Shown piece after piece: positions 36,761-45,573 of a DNA stretch of 64,000 nt; the first letter of the stretch is position 1; each line of letters begins with the position of its first letter. The stretch spans positions 86,260 to 150,259 of the forward strand of contig JAJPHR010000025.1 in the NCBI GenBank assembly GCA_021325145.1, written 5' to 3'. Source of the DNA: Verrucomicrobiota bacterium (GTDB lineage Bacteria > Verrucomicrobiota > Verrucomicrobiia > Limisphaerales > Pedosphaeraceae). The notes below the pieces were generated by a model. The model was not told the origin of the DNA. It did not search any database and saw only the letters and a list, made by a program, of their open reading frames with translations. Both the position numbers and the translations under genes were made by a program.

Positions 36761-36846
36761 AATCCCAAAGGGATTGTGTCCTCCAGCCCAGGGTTGCGCG
36801 TGGGCACGAGCTGCCCTGGGCTTTGTGATGGTATCCCTTTGGGATT
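36761..36846. repeat. palindromic repeat family B, copy 1
   Basis: AATCCCAAAGGGATT at one end and ATCCCTTTGGGATT at the other (each itself palindromic) enclose TCCAGCCCAGGGTTGCG...GAGCTGCCCTGGGC. The 86-bp unit lies upstream of the TIGR03790 gene. A second, shorter copy is at 58592-58641. I recognise this 'NPKGIVSSSPGL' translation from many spurious short proteins in this phylum. Confidence 0.75.
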
Positions 36847-36978
36847 CCCGGAGCGTTCCACCAAAAACAGCGAAGACCCGCCAACCTTGCAGCCAGGCGT
36901 TGAGCCGCCGAGGTTTCCAAATAGTTCCTCATCTCATCATATCTCCATTGCCCACTGTTTGTTCAATCGGCAGGTTAG

Positions 36979-37776
36979 TCAGGAGCCTTGGTTTCCATTA
37001 GCGTGCACTTTGAGTCCGTCGTAAGCCAGTTCGACGCCAGCGGGTAGTTCGGCTTGCGCGGCATCGTGGTCATAATCATGGGTAAGATGTGTGAAGTAGG
37101 TCCGCCCGGCTGCGATGCGCCGCGCCGCGGTCAACGCCTCGTCCAGGCACATGTGAGTTGGATGCGGCGCTCGCCTGAGCGCATCCAGCACGACAACTTC
37201 CGCGCCGCGCACCTGGTCCACGGCCTCGTTCGGAACCTCCTTGCAATCGCTCAAATAGGCCAGCCGCTTTTTTCCGTCCTGGATAAATAGAAATCCGAGC
37301 GTGGTCATGCGACCGTGAGGCAGGGCCAAGGGAACAATTTTGAGATCGCCCAATTGGAACGGCCCTTTAATAAGATGCGGTTCAGGCATAAAGTATCCTT
37401 TGGGCCACGGGCCATTATGGAAGGCATAGATAAAAACCCGCTTCAAGGCTTCCATGGTAGTGTCATTGGCATAGATTGGCAAAGGGCCGTTGCGCAAGTC
37501 GCAAAACCTCCGGCAATCGTCTAGTCCCATGATATGGTCCGCGTGTGGATGCGTGAAAATCACCGCGTCCAGCCAGCGCACGTTTTCCCGCAACATCTGC
37601 AGGCGGAATTCGGGCGTGGTATCGACCACGAATTTGACCTGGTCCGTCGCCACGTAAATCGACGGGCGCGTGCGATGGTTCTTCGGATTGGCGAGGAACG
37701 CGGCGGGATAATCGATGCCCACCATCGGCACCCCTTGCGACGTCCCGGAACCCAAAAACGTAAACGAAAATGACAT
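36979..37776 (-). CDS. metallo-beta-lactamase-fold hydrolase (PhnP-like)
   Basis: 265 residues from ATG 37776. [16 protein letters not shown] begins the family; [18 protein letters not shown] is the zinc-binding HxHxDH motif, [13 protein letters not shown] and LSDCKEVP supply further ligands, and the end THLTHDYDH closes the site. These features fit PhnP/phosphodiesterase-type MBL proteins that hydrolyse cyclic phosphates. The gene is divergent from recN, 63 bp apart, which suggests a shared promoter region. Confidence 0.85.
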   Translation of the reverse strand: MSFSFTFLGSGTSQGVPMVGIDYPAAFLANPKNHRTRPSIYVATDQVKFVVDTTPEFRLQMLRENVRWLDAVIFTHPHADHIMGLDDCRRFCDLRNGPLPIYANDTTMEALKRVFIYAFHNGPWPKGYFMPEPHLIKGPFQLGDLKIVPLALPHGRMTTLGFLFIQDGKKRLAYLSDCKEVPNEAVDQVRGAEVVVLDALRRAPHPTHMCLDEALTAARRIAAGRTYFTHLTHDYDHDAAQAELPAGVELAYDGLKVHANGNQGS

Positions 37777-37839
37777 GTCCAAAATTTTCTTTTGCCGAAC
37801 CCCGGCTTAACCTTCAAATTACACGCCAGTGACTTTACC

Positions 37840-39522
37840 ATGTTGACGACGTTGCGCATCAAAAACCTTGCTCTGGTGGCGAATCTCACGCTGGAACTCC
37901 AACCGGGTTACCAGGCAATCACGGGCGAAACCGGCGCCGGAAAGTCCATTATCATCGGTGCGCTGAACCTGGTGCTGGGCGAGCGCGCGGACCGCACGCT
38001 GATCCGCAGCGGCAGCGACGCCTGCTCGGTCGAAGCCGTGTTCGACATTTCCCGGCTGCGCGTTCCGTTGAAATCGTTTCTCGAAGAAAACGGACTGGAG
38101 CCATGCGAAGAGAATCAATTGATCCTCAAGCGCACCTTCACCGCCGCCGGGACCAACCGGCAGTTTATCAATGGCTCACCCACCACCTTGGGCGTGCTGG
38201 CTTCCTTGGGCGAATGGCTTGTGGACATTCACGGTCCGCACGATCATCAGTCCCTCCTGCACGCGGCCAAACAACTTGCCATTCTGGACGCTTTCGGCAA
38301 CTTGCAATCCCGCCGCGAAGCTTTCGCCGCGCTGGTCAACCGCCGGAACGCCCTGGAATCAGAAAAGGCCGCTTTGATCATCGACGAACGGACCTATGCT
38401 CAACAGCTTGATCTGCTTCGGCATCAAAGCAACGAGATCACTGCCGCCCGCTTGCAACCCGGCGAGGAAGCGCTGGTGCAAGAAGCGTATCAGCGCGCCA
38501 GCAACGCCGCCAAACTGCTCGAACTCAGCCAATCCGCGCTCGCATTGCTGAGCGAAGACGAAGCGTCCTTGATCGCACAGGCTGGGTTGCTTGGACGCAC
38601 TTTGCAGGAACTGCACCGGATTGATCCCACGGCCGCTGAGTTGGTCGCGCAACACGAACAGGCGGTCCTCAACCTGCGTGAGCTTCAGGGCGGACTATCC
38701 CATTACGCCGACAAGGTGGACCTCGATCCGGCGCGGCTCCAGGAATTGGAGGAGCGGCTCAACCTCATTCACTCGCTCAAGCGCAAATACGGCGCATCCA
38801 TCGAAGACGTCATCGCCTTCGGCGACACCGCCCGTCAACAACTGCAAAAGCTCGAACAACGCGAGACGGAACTCAGCCGCCTCAACGCCGAATTGAAGAA
38901 AATCGACGCCGAAATCTGGCGCGTCGGCCAGGATTTATCCGTCCAGCGCCGCAAGGTCATTCCGCAACTCAACAAAGCCGTCGTCAAACAGCTCAAGGAC
39001 CTCGGCTTCGCTCAAAGCCATTTTGATGTCACGATCAGCACCGTCGCGGCGGACTCCTCGCCGACTACCGGCGCTTCCTTATCGCTTTCGGGTCTGGACA
39101 CCATCGAATTTCAATTCGCTCCCAACGTCGGCGAACCCGCCCGCCCGTTGCGTGCGATCGCTTCATCGGGTGAAATGGCCAGAGTGATGCTCGCGCTCAA
39201 AACCGTGCTCGCCCAAGTCGATGAGATCCCGGTATTGGTTTTTGACGAAGTCGATGCAAACGTCGGCGGCGAAACCGCCAATGCCGTCGGCGAGAAAATG
39301 GAACAAATCGCCCGGCAACGGCAAGTCCTCTGCATCACCCACCTGGCGCCCGTCGCTGCGCACGCGACCGCTCATTTCGTTGTGACAAAACAGATCAAGG
39401 AAGGCCGCACCCTCTCGGAAATCACGCTCCTGTCCAAAAAAGACCGCATCACCGAACTCGCCCGGATGCTCGGCGGCCAATCCGACGCCGCCCGCAAGCA
39501 TGCGGAGGCATTGCTAAAATAG
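37840..39522 (+). CDS. recN: DNA repair protein RecN
   Basis: 560 residues from ATG 37840. SMC-like ATPase that helps double-strand-break repair. Walker A is TGETGAGKS (residues 29-36). A coiled-coil middle follows (EEALVQEAYQRASNAAKLLELSQ; LKRKYGASIEDV; LNAELKKIDAEIWRVGQDL). The C-terminal half has the signature SSGEMARVMLALKTVL and Walker B VLVFDEVDANVGG, then QVLCITHLAPVAAHA. Length is normal. The start MLTTLRIKNLALVANLTLEL fits the family better than an upstream in-frame start at 37792. Confidence 0.95.
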   Translation: MLTTLRIKNLALVANLTLELQPGYQAITGETGAGKSIIIGALNLVLGERADRTLIRSGSDACSVEAVFDISRLRVPLKSFLEENGLEPCEENQLILKRTFTAAGTNRQFINGSPTTLGVLASLGEWLVDIHGPHDHQSLLHAAKQLAILDAFGNLQSRREAFAALVNRRNALESEKAALIIDERTYAQQLDLLRHQSNEITAARLQPGEEALVQEAYQRASNAAKLLELSQSALALLSEDEASLIAQAGLLGRTLQELHRIDPTAAELVAQHEQAVLNLRELQGGLSHYADKVDLDPARLQELEERLNLIHSLKRKYGASIEDVIAFGDTARQQLQKLEQRETELSRLNAELKKIDAEIWRVGQDLSVQRRKVIPQLNKAVVKQLKDLGFAQSHFDVTISTVAADSSPTTGASLSLSGLDTIEFQFAPNVGEPARPLRAIASSGEMARVMLALKTVLAQVDEIPVLVFDEVDANVGGETANAVGEKMEQIARQRQVLCITHLAPVAAHATAHFVVTKQIKEGRTLSEITLLSKKDRITELARMLGGQSDAARKHAEALLK

Positions 39523-39669
39523 GCTGACTTCATCCGTCTTCGCATAGGCCCGCTCCACACGGGCATATTCAATCCTGCTGATCTAATGGTCATGCTCGGA
39601 CTTGCCGTGCTCATCTTGACCCTCCGCAAGCCAGGAAGAAGGATCGAGCACGGATGAAACAGTCCTGGC

Positions 39670-41130
39670 TCACTCGTTATGCGGAATCTTGATCGTGCTC
39701 CCACCGACGAATTCACGAACCACCGCGTCGCCCGGAATGAGCTCCAGCCCGGTCACCTGTGCCCGGCTCAGACCTTCGATTGATTCCAACAGGCTTCTTA
39801 CGCGCTCGAACCTGATCCGCGCGTCGAGAAATCCCGGATACGCCGCAAAGCCCTCGCGCCTCGGCAGATGTCCGCCCTCGCCGAAGAAAAACGGCTTCAA
39901 CGCCGGCAGATCGAACGGAAAGCCGCCGTTGATGACGTGATCGGCGAGACCCATCAAGGGGATGATGCTGAACAACTCCCCTGCCCGCACGTAATGCCAA
40001 TGGAGGATGGTGGTCGTGGGATTGTAATTGCGATGCTGCACATCGCGCAACATGCGGCGAACGAGGCGCACGTCGGTGAACTTGGTCAACCGCCCGCTCT
40101 GCCCGTCCCCTTCGTACATGACGTTCATCGCCTCAATGTAGAGCCGGAACTGGGCGCTGGCGTCGATGCCCTCAGTAATCGGCGGATAAAGTCCGTGCAG
40201 GCAATCCAGCAACAAAATCTGGTCGTCATCCAGTTTCACCGGCTTGGTCCCGATGCGGCGGCCTTCCTTGAAACTGTAAATCGGCTTCTCCACCGTGCGG
40301 CCTTCGAGCAACTGTTTGAGATGCAGGTTCAGCAATTGAATGTCGAGCGCCTCCGGCGTTTCGAAATTCCGGTCGTTGATCCAGTCCGTCGGATGTTCGA
40401 CCAGCGACCAGAAGTAATCATCCAGGCTCAACATCAAAAATCGCAGCCCATGCCGTTCGAGACGCCGCGTAAGCTTCACGGTGGTGGTGGTTTTGCCGGA
40501 GGAACTTGGGCCGCTGATCCAAATCATGCGGATGCGGTCGCCCGCGTCGAGCCGCGCGATCACCTTGTCCGCCGCTTCGTCCAGCGAGCTTTCGTATCGG
40601 GCAATGGATTCGTCCACCAACGGTTTGAGCCGGCCGCTGCGGACCACTTCGTTCAGCCCGGCGACAGTATCGCACCCGTGCTGGCTGTTCCATTTCAGCG
40701 TCTGCTCTATGTGTTCGAGGGGAAAGCCGTTGCCGACGAATCTTTCCGCAGTGATTGCCCCCTCGCGCAGCCAATGCCGGCCCCAGCGATAACAGGCATA
40801 GGCATCCGCCGTGTTCTGCAAGCCATAACTGCGCAACACATGCAACACCTTGTCCTGGATGGACTCAATGGTCGGCGGGAAGTTGGCGATCAGATGCTGC
40901 TCCTCGGAGTTCAAGCAGATAACCACCGTGTCCGCCAGGAACTCCGCGATTTTCTCATCCGAGCCGCAGGAGTCGAAGATTCTTCCGTTGATGTCCGGCA
41001 AATGGTCCTGCTCAAAACCGCCAATGGATTCAGCCGCCCTCGCGATGGCGCGGCAAATCCGGCTTACGTCAAACGTAACCAGCGCGCGGTTTCGTTTTGA
41101 CACTTTTATAATGCGGTTCTGAACTGACAC
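39670..41130 (-). CDS. nucleoside (uridine-type) kinase with N-terminal ATP-cone
   Basis: 486 residues from a GTG. Residues 8-105 look like an ATP-cone regulatory domain (IIKVSKRNRALVTFDVSRICRAIARA, IESIQDKVLHVLRSYGLQNTADAYACYR) as found in ribonucleotide reductases and NrdR. The catalytic part begins at about 200 with P-loop GPSSSGKTTTTVKL (Lys213) and shows DDYFWSLVEHPTDW, LLDCLHGLY and RLVRRMLRDVQHRNYNP, typical of the uridine kinase/phosphoribulokinase family found in many bacteria with a TGS domain in place of this cone. It should phosphorylate a nucleoside or related substrate under nucleotide control. Convergent with recN. Confidence 0.8.
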   Translation of the reverse strand: MSVQNRIIKVSKRNRALVTFDVSRICRAIARAAESIGGFEQDHLPDINGRIFDSCGSDEKIAEFLADTVVICLNSEEQHLIANFPPTIESIQDKVLHVLRSYGLQNTADAYACYRWGRHWLREGAITAERFVGNGFPLEHIEQTLKWNSQHGCDTVAGLNEVVRSGRLKPLVDESIARYESSLDEAADKVIARLDAGDRIRMIWISGPSSSGKTTTTVKLTRRLERHGLRFLMLSLDDYFWSLVEHPTDWINDRNFETPEALDIQLLNLHLKQLLEGRTVEKPIYSFKEGRRIGTKPVKLDDDQILLLDCLHGLYPPITEGIDASAQFRLYIEAMNVMYEGDGQSGRLTKFTDVRLVRRMLRDVQHRNYNPTTTILHWHYVRAGELFSIIPLMGLADHVINGGFPFDLPALKPFFFGEGGHLPRREGFAAYPGFLDARIRFERVRSLLESIEGLSRAQVTGLELIPGDAVVREFVGGSTIKIPHNE

Positions 41131-41243
41131 TGAGCGACATTATAGTATGCCTGCTGGCACTGCAACCACATCGGTCGCTTTTCCTTTGGAATTATGAAGC
41201 TTGATCCCACGAACGCACTGGAGCAAACCGGGCCTGGCGGACC

Positions 41244-42038
41244 TTAGTTCGGGCGCGGGCGCGTGTTGCCAGTGCGATCAAACGCCCACTTGAACTCCAG
41301 GTTCCGGCTGAAACGCAAAGGCTGCATCAAGTCACGGAAACGGGTGGCGTCGTCGAGCATGTTGATGTTGTTGAACATCACGTACGCGGGCTTGTCGGTG
41401 CCGACCAACTCTTTGAGGTCGCGCAACTGAGTGTCCGAGTGAATTCCCTTGAAGTCCTTGCCGCCATGCAGCCGAAAGTAAATGAACTCGGGCGTCACTG
41501 TCCGGGTGATCATCGGATCGACCGCATGAATGAGATCCAGTTCCTCACAAAGTGATTTGATGAGGCTCTCGGGCCATTCTCCGCGCGGTTCCCAAAGCAA
41601 TTGCAGGCCATCCCGCTTGATCCTGGTAAAAAAGCTGCGCATTTGTTCCAGGTTTGACAAGGTGGGAGTGAAACTGGCTGGACATTGGAACAGCACCAGG
41701 CGCGCCCCCAACGCTTCCGCACACGCCCGGGTCGCTGACCAGGCCTGTTCAACGATGGCCGTGGATTGGAATGAACCACAATCAGCCGCCTCGTCCGGTC
41801 GGAGCATGGTCTTCAATCGCCGATACGTCGGGCTCGTTGACCGGTGCGTGATGAGCTGCCAAGCCTTGAGGGTAAATTCAAAATCCGCCGGCACACTGGC
41901 CCGCCAGCGTTTCAGAGTGCCGATCATCGGCGGCTCATAAAAGGTCTGCTGCACCTCGACCACCGGGAATTCTTCCGCATACCTGGGTTTAGTGAGCCGC
42001 CAACCGCAGCAGCCGATCTTAGGAATTGTATCGTTCAT
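41244..42038 (-). CDS. DUF72 family protein
   Basis: 264 residues from ATG 42038. IGCCGWRLTKPRYAEEFPVVEVQQTFYEPPMIGTLKRWRASVPADFEFTLKAWQLITH is the family start, and LLWEPRGEWPESLIKSL with FIYFRLHGGKDF are later conserved blocks; AYVMFNNINMLDDATRF is the usual end. It is a TIM-barrel protein without established activity; related proteins are sometimes annotated YecE. It is isolated here, with 114 bp to the nucleoside kinase gene on the same strand. Confidence 0.85.
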   Translation of the reverse strand: MNDTIPKIGCCGWRLTKPRYAEEFPVVEVQQTFYEPPMIGTLKRWRASVPADFEFTLKAWQLITHRSTSPTYRRLKTMLRPDEAADCGSFQSTAIVEQAWSATRACAEALGARLVLFQCPASFTPTLSNLEQMRSFFTRIKRDGLQLLWEPRGEWPESLIKSLCEELDLIHAVDPMITRTVTPEFIYFRLHGGKDFKGIHSDTQLRDLKELVGTDKPAYVMFNNINMLDDATRFRDLMQPLRFSRNLEFKWAFDRTGNTRPRPN

Positions 42039-42180
42039 TTCTGCCAATGCTTGCGTCCATGTCCACTATGAAAATGAACTGGTTGGATGGTAGTTCGGAA
42101 CGGGAGCTCATCCGTCGAGTAAAGCTAATCCTGTGCCCAACGTTGTCAAATGTGGTGAATAGGGTAGTGCCTCGATGAAC

Positions 42181-42213
42181 GGCGGAAACAGAGCTCCTGC
42201 TCTATGTTCCGCC
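42181..42213. repeat. short inverted repeat (hairpin)
   Basis: GGCGGAAACAGAGC / GCTCTATGTTCCGCC with a four-base loop, in the 303-bp gap between the divergent DUF72 and acyl-CoA ligase genes. Resembles the GGCGGAACA-type palindromes scattered in relatives; too far from gene ends to be an obvious terminator. Confidence 0.5.
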
Positions 42214-42341
42214 TTCAACGACTCACCGAGCTTTGCCGATGGGATTACGCAACAACCAATCAGACCTTCCCCGGCAAAGCATGGGTGTTTCCTTGAATTC
42301 TGGCTTGGCGATGAGCAAGCCTCACCTTATTTTGCAGAGGA

Positions 42342-43829
42342 ATGAACCTAGCTGCCGCCTTAACCCAAGCCGCCCAAAAAGATCCCCGCAAGACCGCCAT
42401 TTTTTGGGGTGAGCGAGAGTATTCCTTCGAAGAGATAGTGCAACTGACCGCCCGTGTGGCGGGGTATCTTCAGCACCGCCTGGGTATAAAACCGGGGGAT
42501 CGGGTCGCGCTTTGGCTCAAGAATTGCCCCGAGTTCGTCCCCGCGTTGTTCGGCGTGCTCCAGGCGGGGGCGGTGGTTGTGCCCGTGAACAACTTTCTTA
42601 AGCCCGCCGAAGTCACTTACATCCTGCGCGATGCCGGTGCGGACCTGCTCATTACGGACACAACGATGGCCGAAGGGTTGCCGGAACTTGGCGCGGCCTT
42701 GCCCCACCTCCGTTTCGTGCAAGTGGAACAAATTGGGACCGAATCCTTCGACGCCCCGCCAGTCAACCCGCCCGAGAGGAACGAGGGCGATTTGGCCGTC
42801 ATTATTTACACCTCTGGCACCACGGGCCGCCCCAAAGGCGCGATGCTCTCCCACGGCAACCTGCTCCACAACGTGGAAAGCTGCCGTCTGGTGCTGGAAA
42901 CGGTTTCGGAAGACCGGATGGCTGTCTTGCTGCCGATGTTCCACAGTTTCATGTTGTGCGTCGGGGTGATGTTGCCGCTGCTGGTCGGGGGTTCCATGGT
43001 CCTCATCCGTTCGTTGCATCCCCCGCGAAACGTGCTCCAGGAAATCATTCATCGCCGGGCCAGCATTTTGCCCGCGATTCCCCAGTTCTTCCGCAGCATG
43101 ATCAACACCCCCATACCCGTTCCGCTTCCCTTGCGAATGTGCATCAGCGGCGCGGCTCCCCTGCCCGTCCAAATCCTCCAGGAATTCGCCCAGAAGTTTC
43201 CTTTTCCCCTCATCGAGGGTTATGGCCTCAGCGAAGCCAGCCCGGTGGTCACCAAAAATCCCCTGCGCGCGGTCCGCAAGCCCGGTTCGATTGGCCTGCC
43301 CATTCCGCATGTTGAAGTCACGATCCAGAACGATGCGGGCGAAGTCCTGCCCGCTGGCGAGATCGGCGAACTTTGCGTCCGCGGCGGCAATGTCATGCTC
43401 GGCTATTGGAACCAGCCCGAGGAAACTGCGAAAGCCATGCGCAACGGCTGGTTGCTCACCGGCGACATCGCCTATAAGGATGCGGACGGGTACATTTTCA
43501 TCACCGACCGCAAGAAAGACATGCTCCTGGTGAACGGCATCAACGTCTATCCGCGCGAAGTGGAGGAAATTATCTACCAATTTCCCGGGGTCCGCGAAGC
43601 CTCAGTGATTGGCGTGCCCGACCCGCGCAAAGGCGAGCAGCCGATGGCCTTTGTCGCTCCGAACGAAGGCGTGATGATCGATGAAAAAGCATTAATACAA
43701 TTCGTCCGATCCAAGCTCGCCGACTACAAAGTCCCACGCCGCATCGTCCTCCTGCCCGCGCTGCCTCGCAACGCCACTGGCAAAATCCTCAAGACGGCCT
43801 TGCGCGAAATGGCGACCAATCAGGGGTAA
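42342..43829 (+). CDS. acyl-CoA ligase (long-chain fatty acid-CoA ligase type)
   Basis: 495 residues. ANL-superfamily AMP-forming enzyme. The P-loop is IIYTSGTTGRPKGAMLSHGNLL (about residues 155-175), followed by the A5 motif EGYGLSEASPV, the A7 region GWLLTGDIAYKDADGYIFITDRKKDMLLVNGINVYPREVEE and a C-terminal Lys in RNATGKILKT, the position that takes part in adenylation. It activates a carboxylic acid, probably a fatty acid, with CoA. Substrate length cannot be told. No beta-oxidation genes are adjacent. Confidence 0.9.
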   Translation: MNLAAALTQAAQKDPRKTAIFWGEREYSFEEIVQLTARVAGYLQHRLGIKPGDRVALWLKNCPEFVPALFGVLQAGAVVVPVNNFLKPAEVTYILRDAGADLLITDTTMAEGLPELGAALPHLRFVQVEQIGTESFDAPPVNPPERNEGDLAVIIYTSGTTGRPKGAMLSHGNLLHNVESCRLVLETVSEDRMAVLLPMFHSFMLCVGVMLPLLVGGSMVLIRSLHPPRNVLQEIIHRRASILPAIPQFFRSMINTPIPVPLPLRMCISGAAPLPVQILQEFAQKFPFPLIEGYGLSEASPVVTKNPLRAVRKPGSIGLPIPHVEVTIQNDAGEVLPAGEIGELCVRGGNVMLGYWNQPEETAKAMRNGWLLTGDIAYKDADGYIFITDRKKDMLLVNGINVYPREVEEIIYQFPGVREASVIGVPDPRKGEQPMAFVAPNEGVMIDEKALIQFVRSKLADYKVPRRIVLLPALPRNATGKILKTALREMATNQG

Positions 43830-44134
43830 ACGCCAGGCACCAGGAAACAAACACCAGAAAAGCTTTAACTACCAAGCTCCAAGCCGGGGCTGCTCACCGT
43901 TTGTTTTGGTGCTTGGTGTTTTTCTGGAGCTTGGTGTTTGGCTTTGGGAGCTTTTCCGGCGCGCTTTACTCATAATTACATGGAAAAGCAAAACGCGAAT
44001 CAATCACATAAGCCATTGAATATAAGCAACTTGCGCCGGAATCCCTTTCCCAGTTGACGCTGGTGACAACCGAACCTTAAGCTGTTGGTAATTACTGACT
44101 GGACGCATGTCGCGTCTGCGTCAGGAAATTTTCT
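43830..44134. other. intergenic with CACCAAGCTCC-type inverted sequence
   Basis: 305 bp. Stretches such as ACCAAGCTCCAAGC at about 43878 and TGGAGCTTGGTGTTT at 43925 form a loose inverted repeat around 43860-43945. No gene seen. Confidence 0.4.
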
Positions 44135-44356
44135 ATGCCCGAAGGATATTGCGTTAAGTGCAAAGCCAAAAAGGAAATCGTGGACGCGGTGGAAGAAGTC
44201 ATGAAAAACGGCCGCAAAGCCATCAAAGGCAAATGTCCCACCTGCGGCACCGTCATGTTCAAAATACTTGGCGGCAAAGCTTCTTCCACGCCTTCGACGC
44301 CTCCGGCCAGCCCAACCACTCCTGCTGCGCCCGCCAAACCGACCCCGGCGACCTGA
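44135..44356 (+). CDS. small zinc-ribbon protein (DUF5679-like)
   Basis: 73 residues. YCVKCKAKKEIVDA and GKCPTCGTVMFKI give a four-Cys ribbon, the pattern of DUF5679 proteins. The tail is low complexity (SSTPSTPPASPTTPAAPAKPTPAT). Function is unknown. It ends eight bases before the double NDK-like gene, so the two are very likely co-transcribed. Confidence 0.8.
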   Translation: MPEGYCVKCKAKKEIVDAVEEVMKNGRKAIKGKCPTCGTVMFKILGGKASSTPSTPPASPTTPAAPAKPTPAT

Positions 44357-44363
44357 TTTTTCT

Positions 44364-45536
44364 ATGTCTCAAGAACTAGCCTACGTCATCATTACCCCCT
44401 ATTCCCTGCACAAATCGCGCACCGGCGGGATTCTGAGCCGCTTGATCACCCGGACGGGCCTCGAGTTGGCTGCCGCCCGGATGTTCGCCCCAAGTTCGGA
44501 ACTGGTGAAGAAATATTCCGAAGCGATCGTCTCGGCAAATGACCCGCAGGACCGGCGCATCCAGGAACTCATTTACCAATACATCCTGCAGAACCTCAAT
44601 CCCGACCCCAAGACGGGCCGCCCCCGCCGGTTGATGATGCTGCTTTTCAAAGGCGATGACGCCGTGCGCAAAACCCGCTCGGTCATTGGCAACATCAGCG
44701 CCGAGCGCCGCGGGGGCGAAACCATTCGCGACACTTACGGCGACCTAATCATCGACGAAAAAGATCAGGTAAAGTATTTCGAGCCGGCCGTGCTGGCTGC
44801 GCCCAATCGCGAAGAGGCCGAGGTCAAAGCCAAATTGTGGGCCCGTTTCTCAGACAAGGATGGCGGGATCGTCGAAAACACCCTTGCTTACCAGCCCGGT
44901 GATCAACCCCAGCGCACCCTGGTGCTGATCAAGCCTGACAATTTTCGTTTCCCCACGGGCCGACCCGGCAACGTCATCGACTTTTTCTCCCGCACCGGCT
45001 TGTACATCGTCGGCATCAAGGTCCATCAAATGAGCGTGGCGGAAGCCACCGAGTTCTATGCCCCGGTGAAGGACGTCTTGCGCACCAAGCTCAAGGACGT
45101 TGTCGCCGCGAAAGCCAAGGCGGCCATCGAGAAGGAATTGGGCTTTCGCATTCCGCAGACCGAAGAAAGGCAGCTTGGGGAGATTCTCGGCCCGGCCTTC
45201 GGCGACAACCAATTCGAAAATATCGTCCGGTTCATGTCCGGCCGCACGCCTTCGGAGACTGATCCCAGCCAATGGACCCAGCCCGGCACCGAAAAGTGCA
45301 TCGCCTTGGTGTATGAAGGCGTGGAAGCCGTCCGCAAGATCCGGGATGTCCTAGGCCCCACTGACCCCTCGAAGGCTCCGCCGGGGTCCATCCGCCGCGA
45401 ATTCGGCCAGACCATCATGGTCAACGCCGCTCACGCGAGCGATTCCGAAGAGAATGCCAAACGCGAACTCGCGATCATCCGTGTCGCCGAAAACAACTTC
45501 CGGAAGGTGGTCGAGGAATTTTACGGGAAAGTGTAG
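44364..45536 (+). CDS. tandem nucleoside diphosphate kinase-like protein, first domain degenerate
   Basis: 390 residues from ATG 44364 (an earlier frame overlaps the zinc-ribbon gene). Two NDK folds lie in tandem. The second (about 184-390) has LIKPDN with Lys190, GSIRREFG and NAAHASDS with the catalytic His357. The first (about 5-175) keeps ETIRDTYGD and the fold (GGILSRLITRTGLELAAARMF) but has IITPYS in place of the Lys motif and LAAPNREEA in place of the His motif, so it should not phosphorylate. The second domain also has a longer insert (KLKDVVAAKAKAAIEKELGFRIPQ). Likely nucleotide metabolism or regulation. Confidence 0.85.
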   Translation: MSQELAYVIITPYSLHKSRTGGILSRLITRTGLELAAARMFAPSSELVKKYSEAIVSANDPQDRRIQELIYQYILQNLNPDPKTGRPRRLMMLLFKGDDAVRKTRSVIGNISAERRGGETIRDTYGDLIIDEKDQVKYFEPAVLAAPNREEAEVKAKLWARFSDKDGGIVENTLAYQPGDQPQRTLVLIKPDNFRFPTGRPGNVIDFFSRTGLYIVGIKVHQMSVAEATEFYAPVKDVLRTKLKDVVAAKAKAAIEKELGFRIPQTEERQLGEILGPAFGDNQFENIVRFMSGRTPSETDPSQWTQPGTEKCIALVYEGVEAVRKIRDVLGPTDPSKAPPGSIRREFGQTIMVNAAHASDSEENAKRELAIIRVAENNFRKVVEEFYGKV

Positions 45537-45573
45537 CCATTTGTTGCGGCAGGACTCGCGGAAAACAAACCTG

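Noticed and set aside
39868..41100. 410-codon plus-strand frame
   Set aside because: Antisense shadow of the nucleoside kinase gene; sequence is Arg/His/Gln-rich without domain features.
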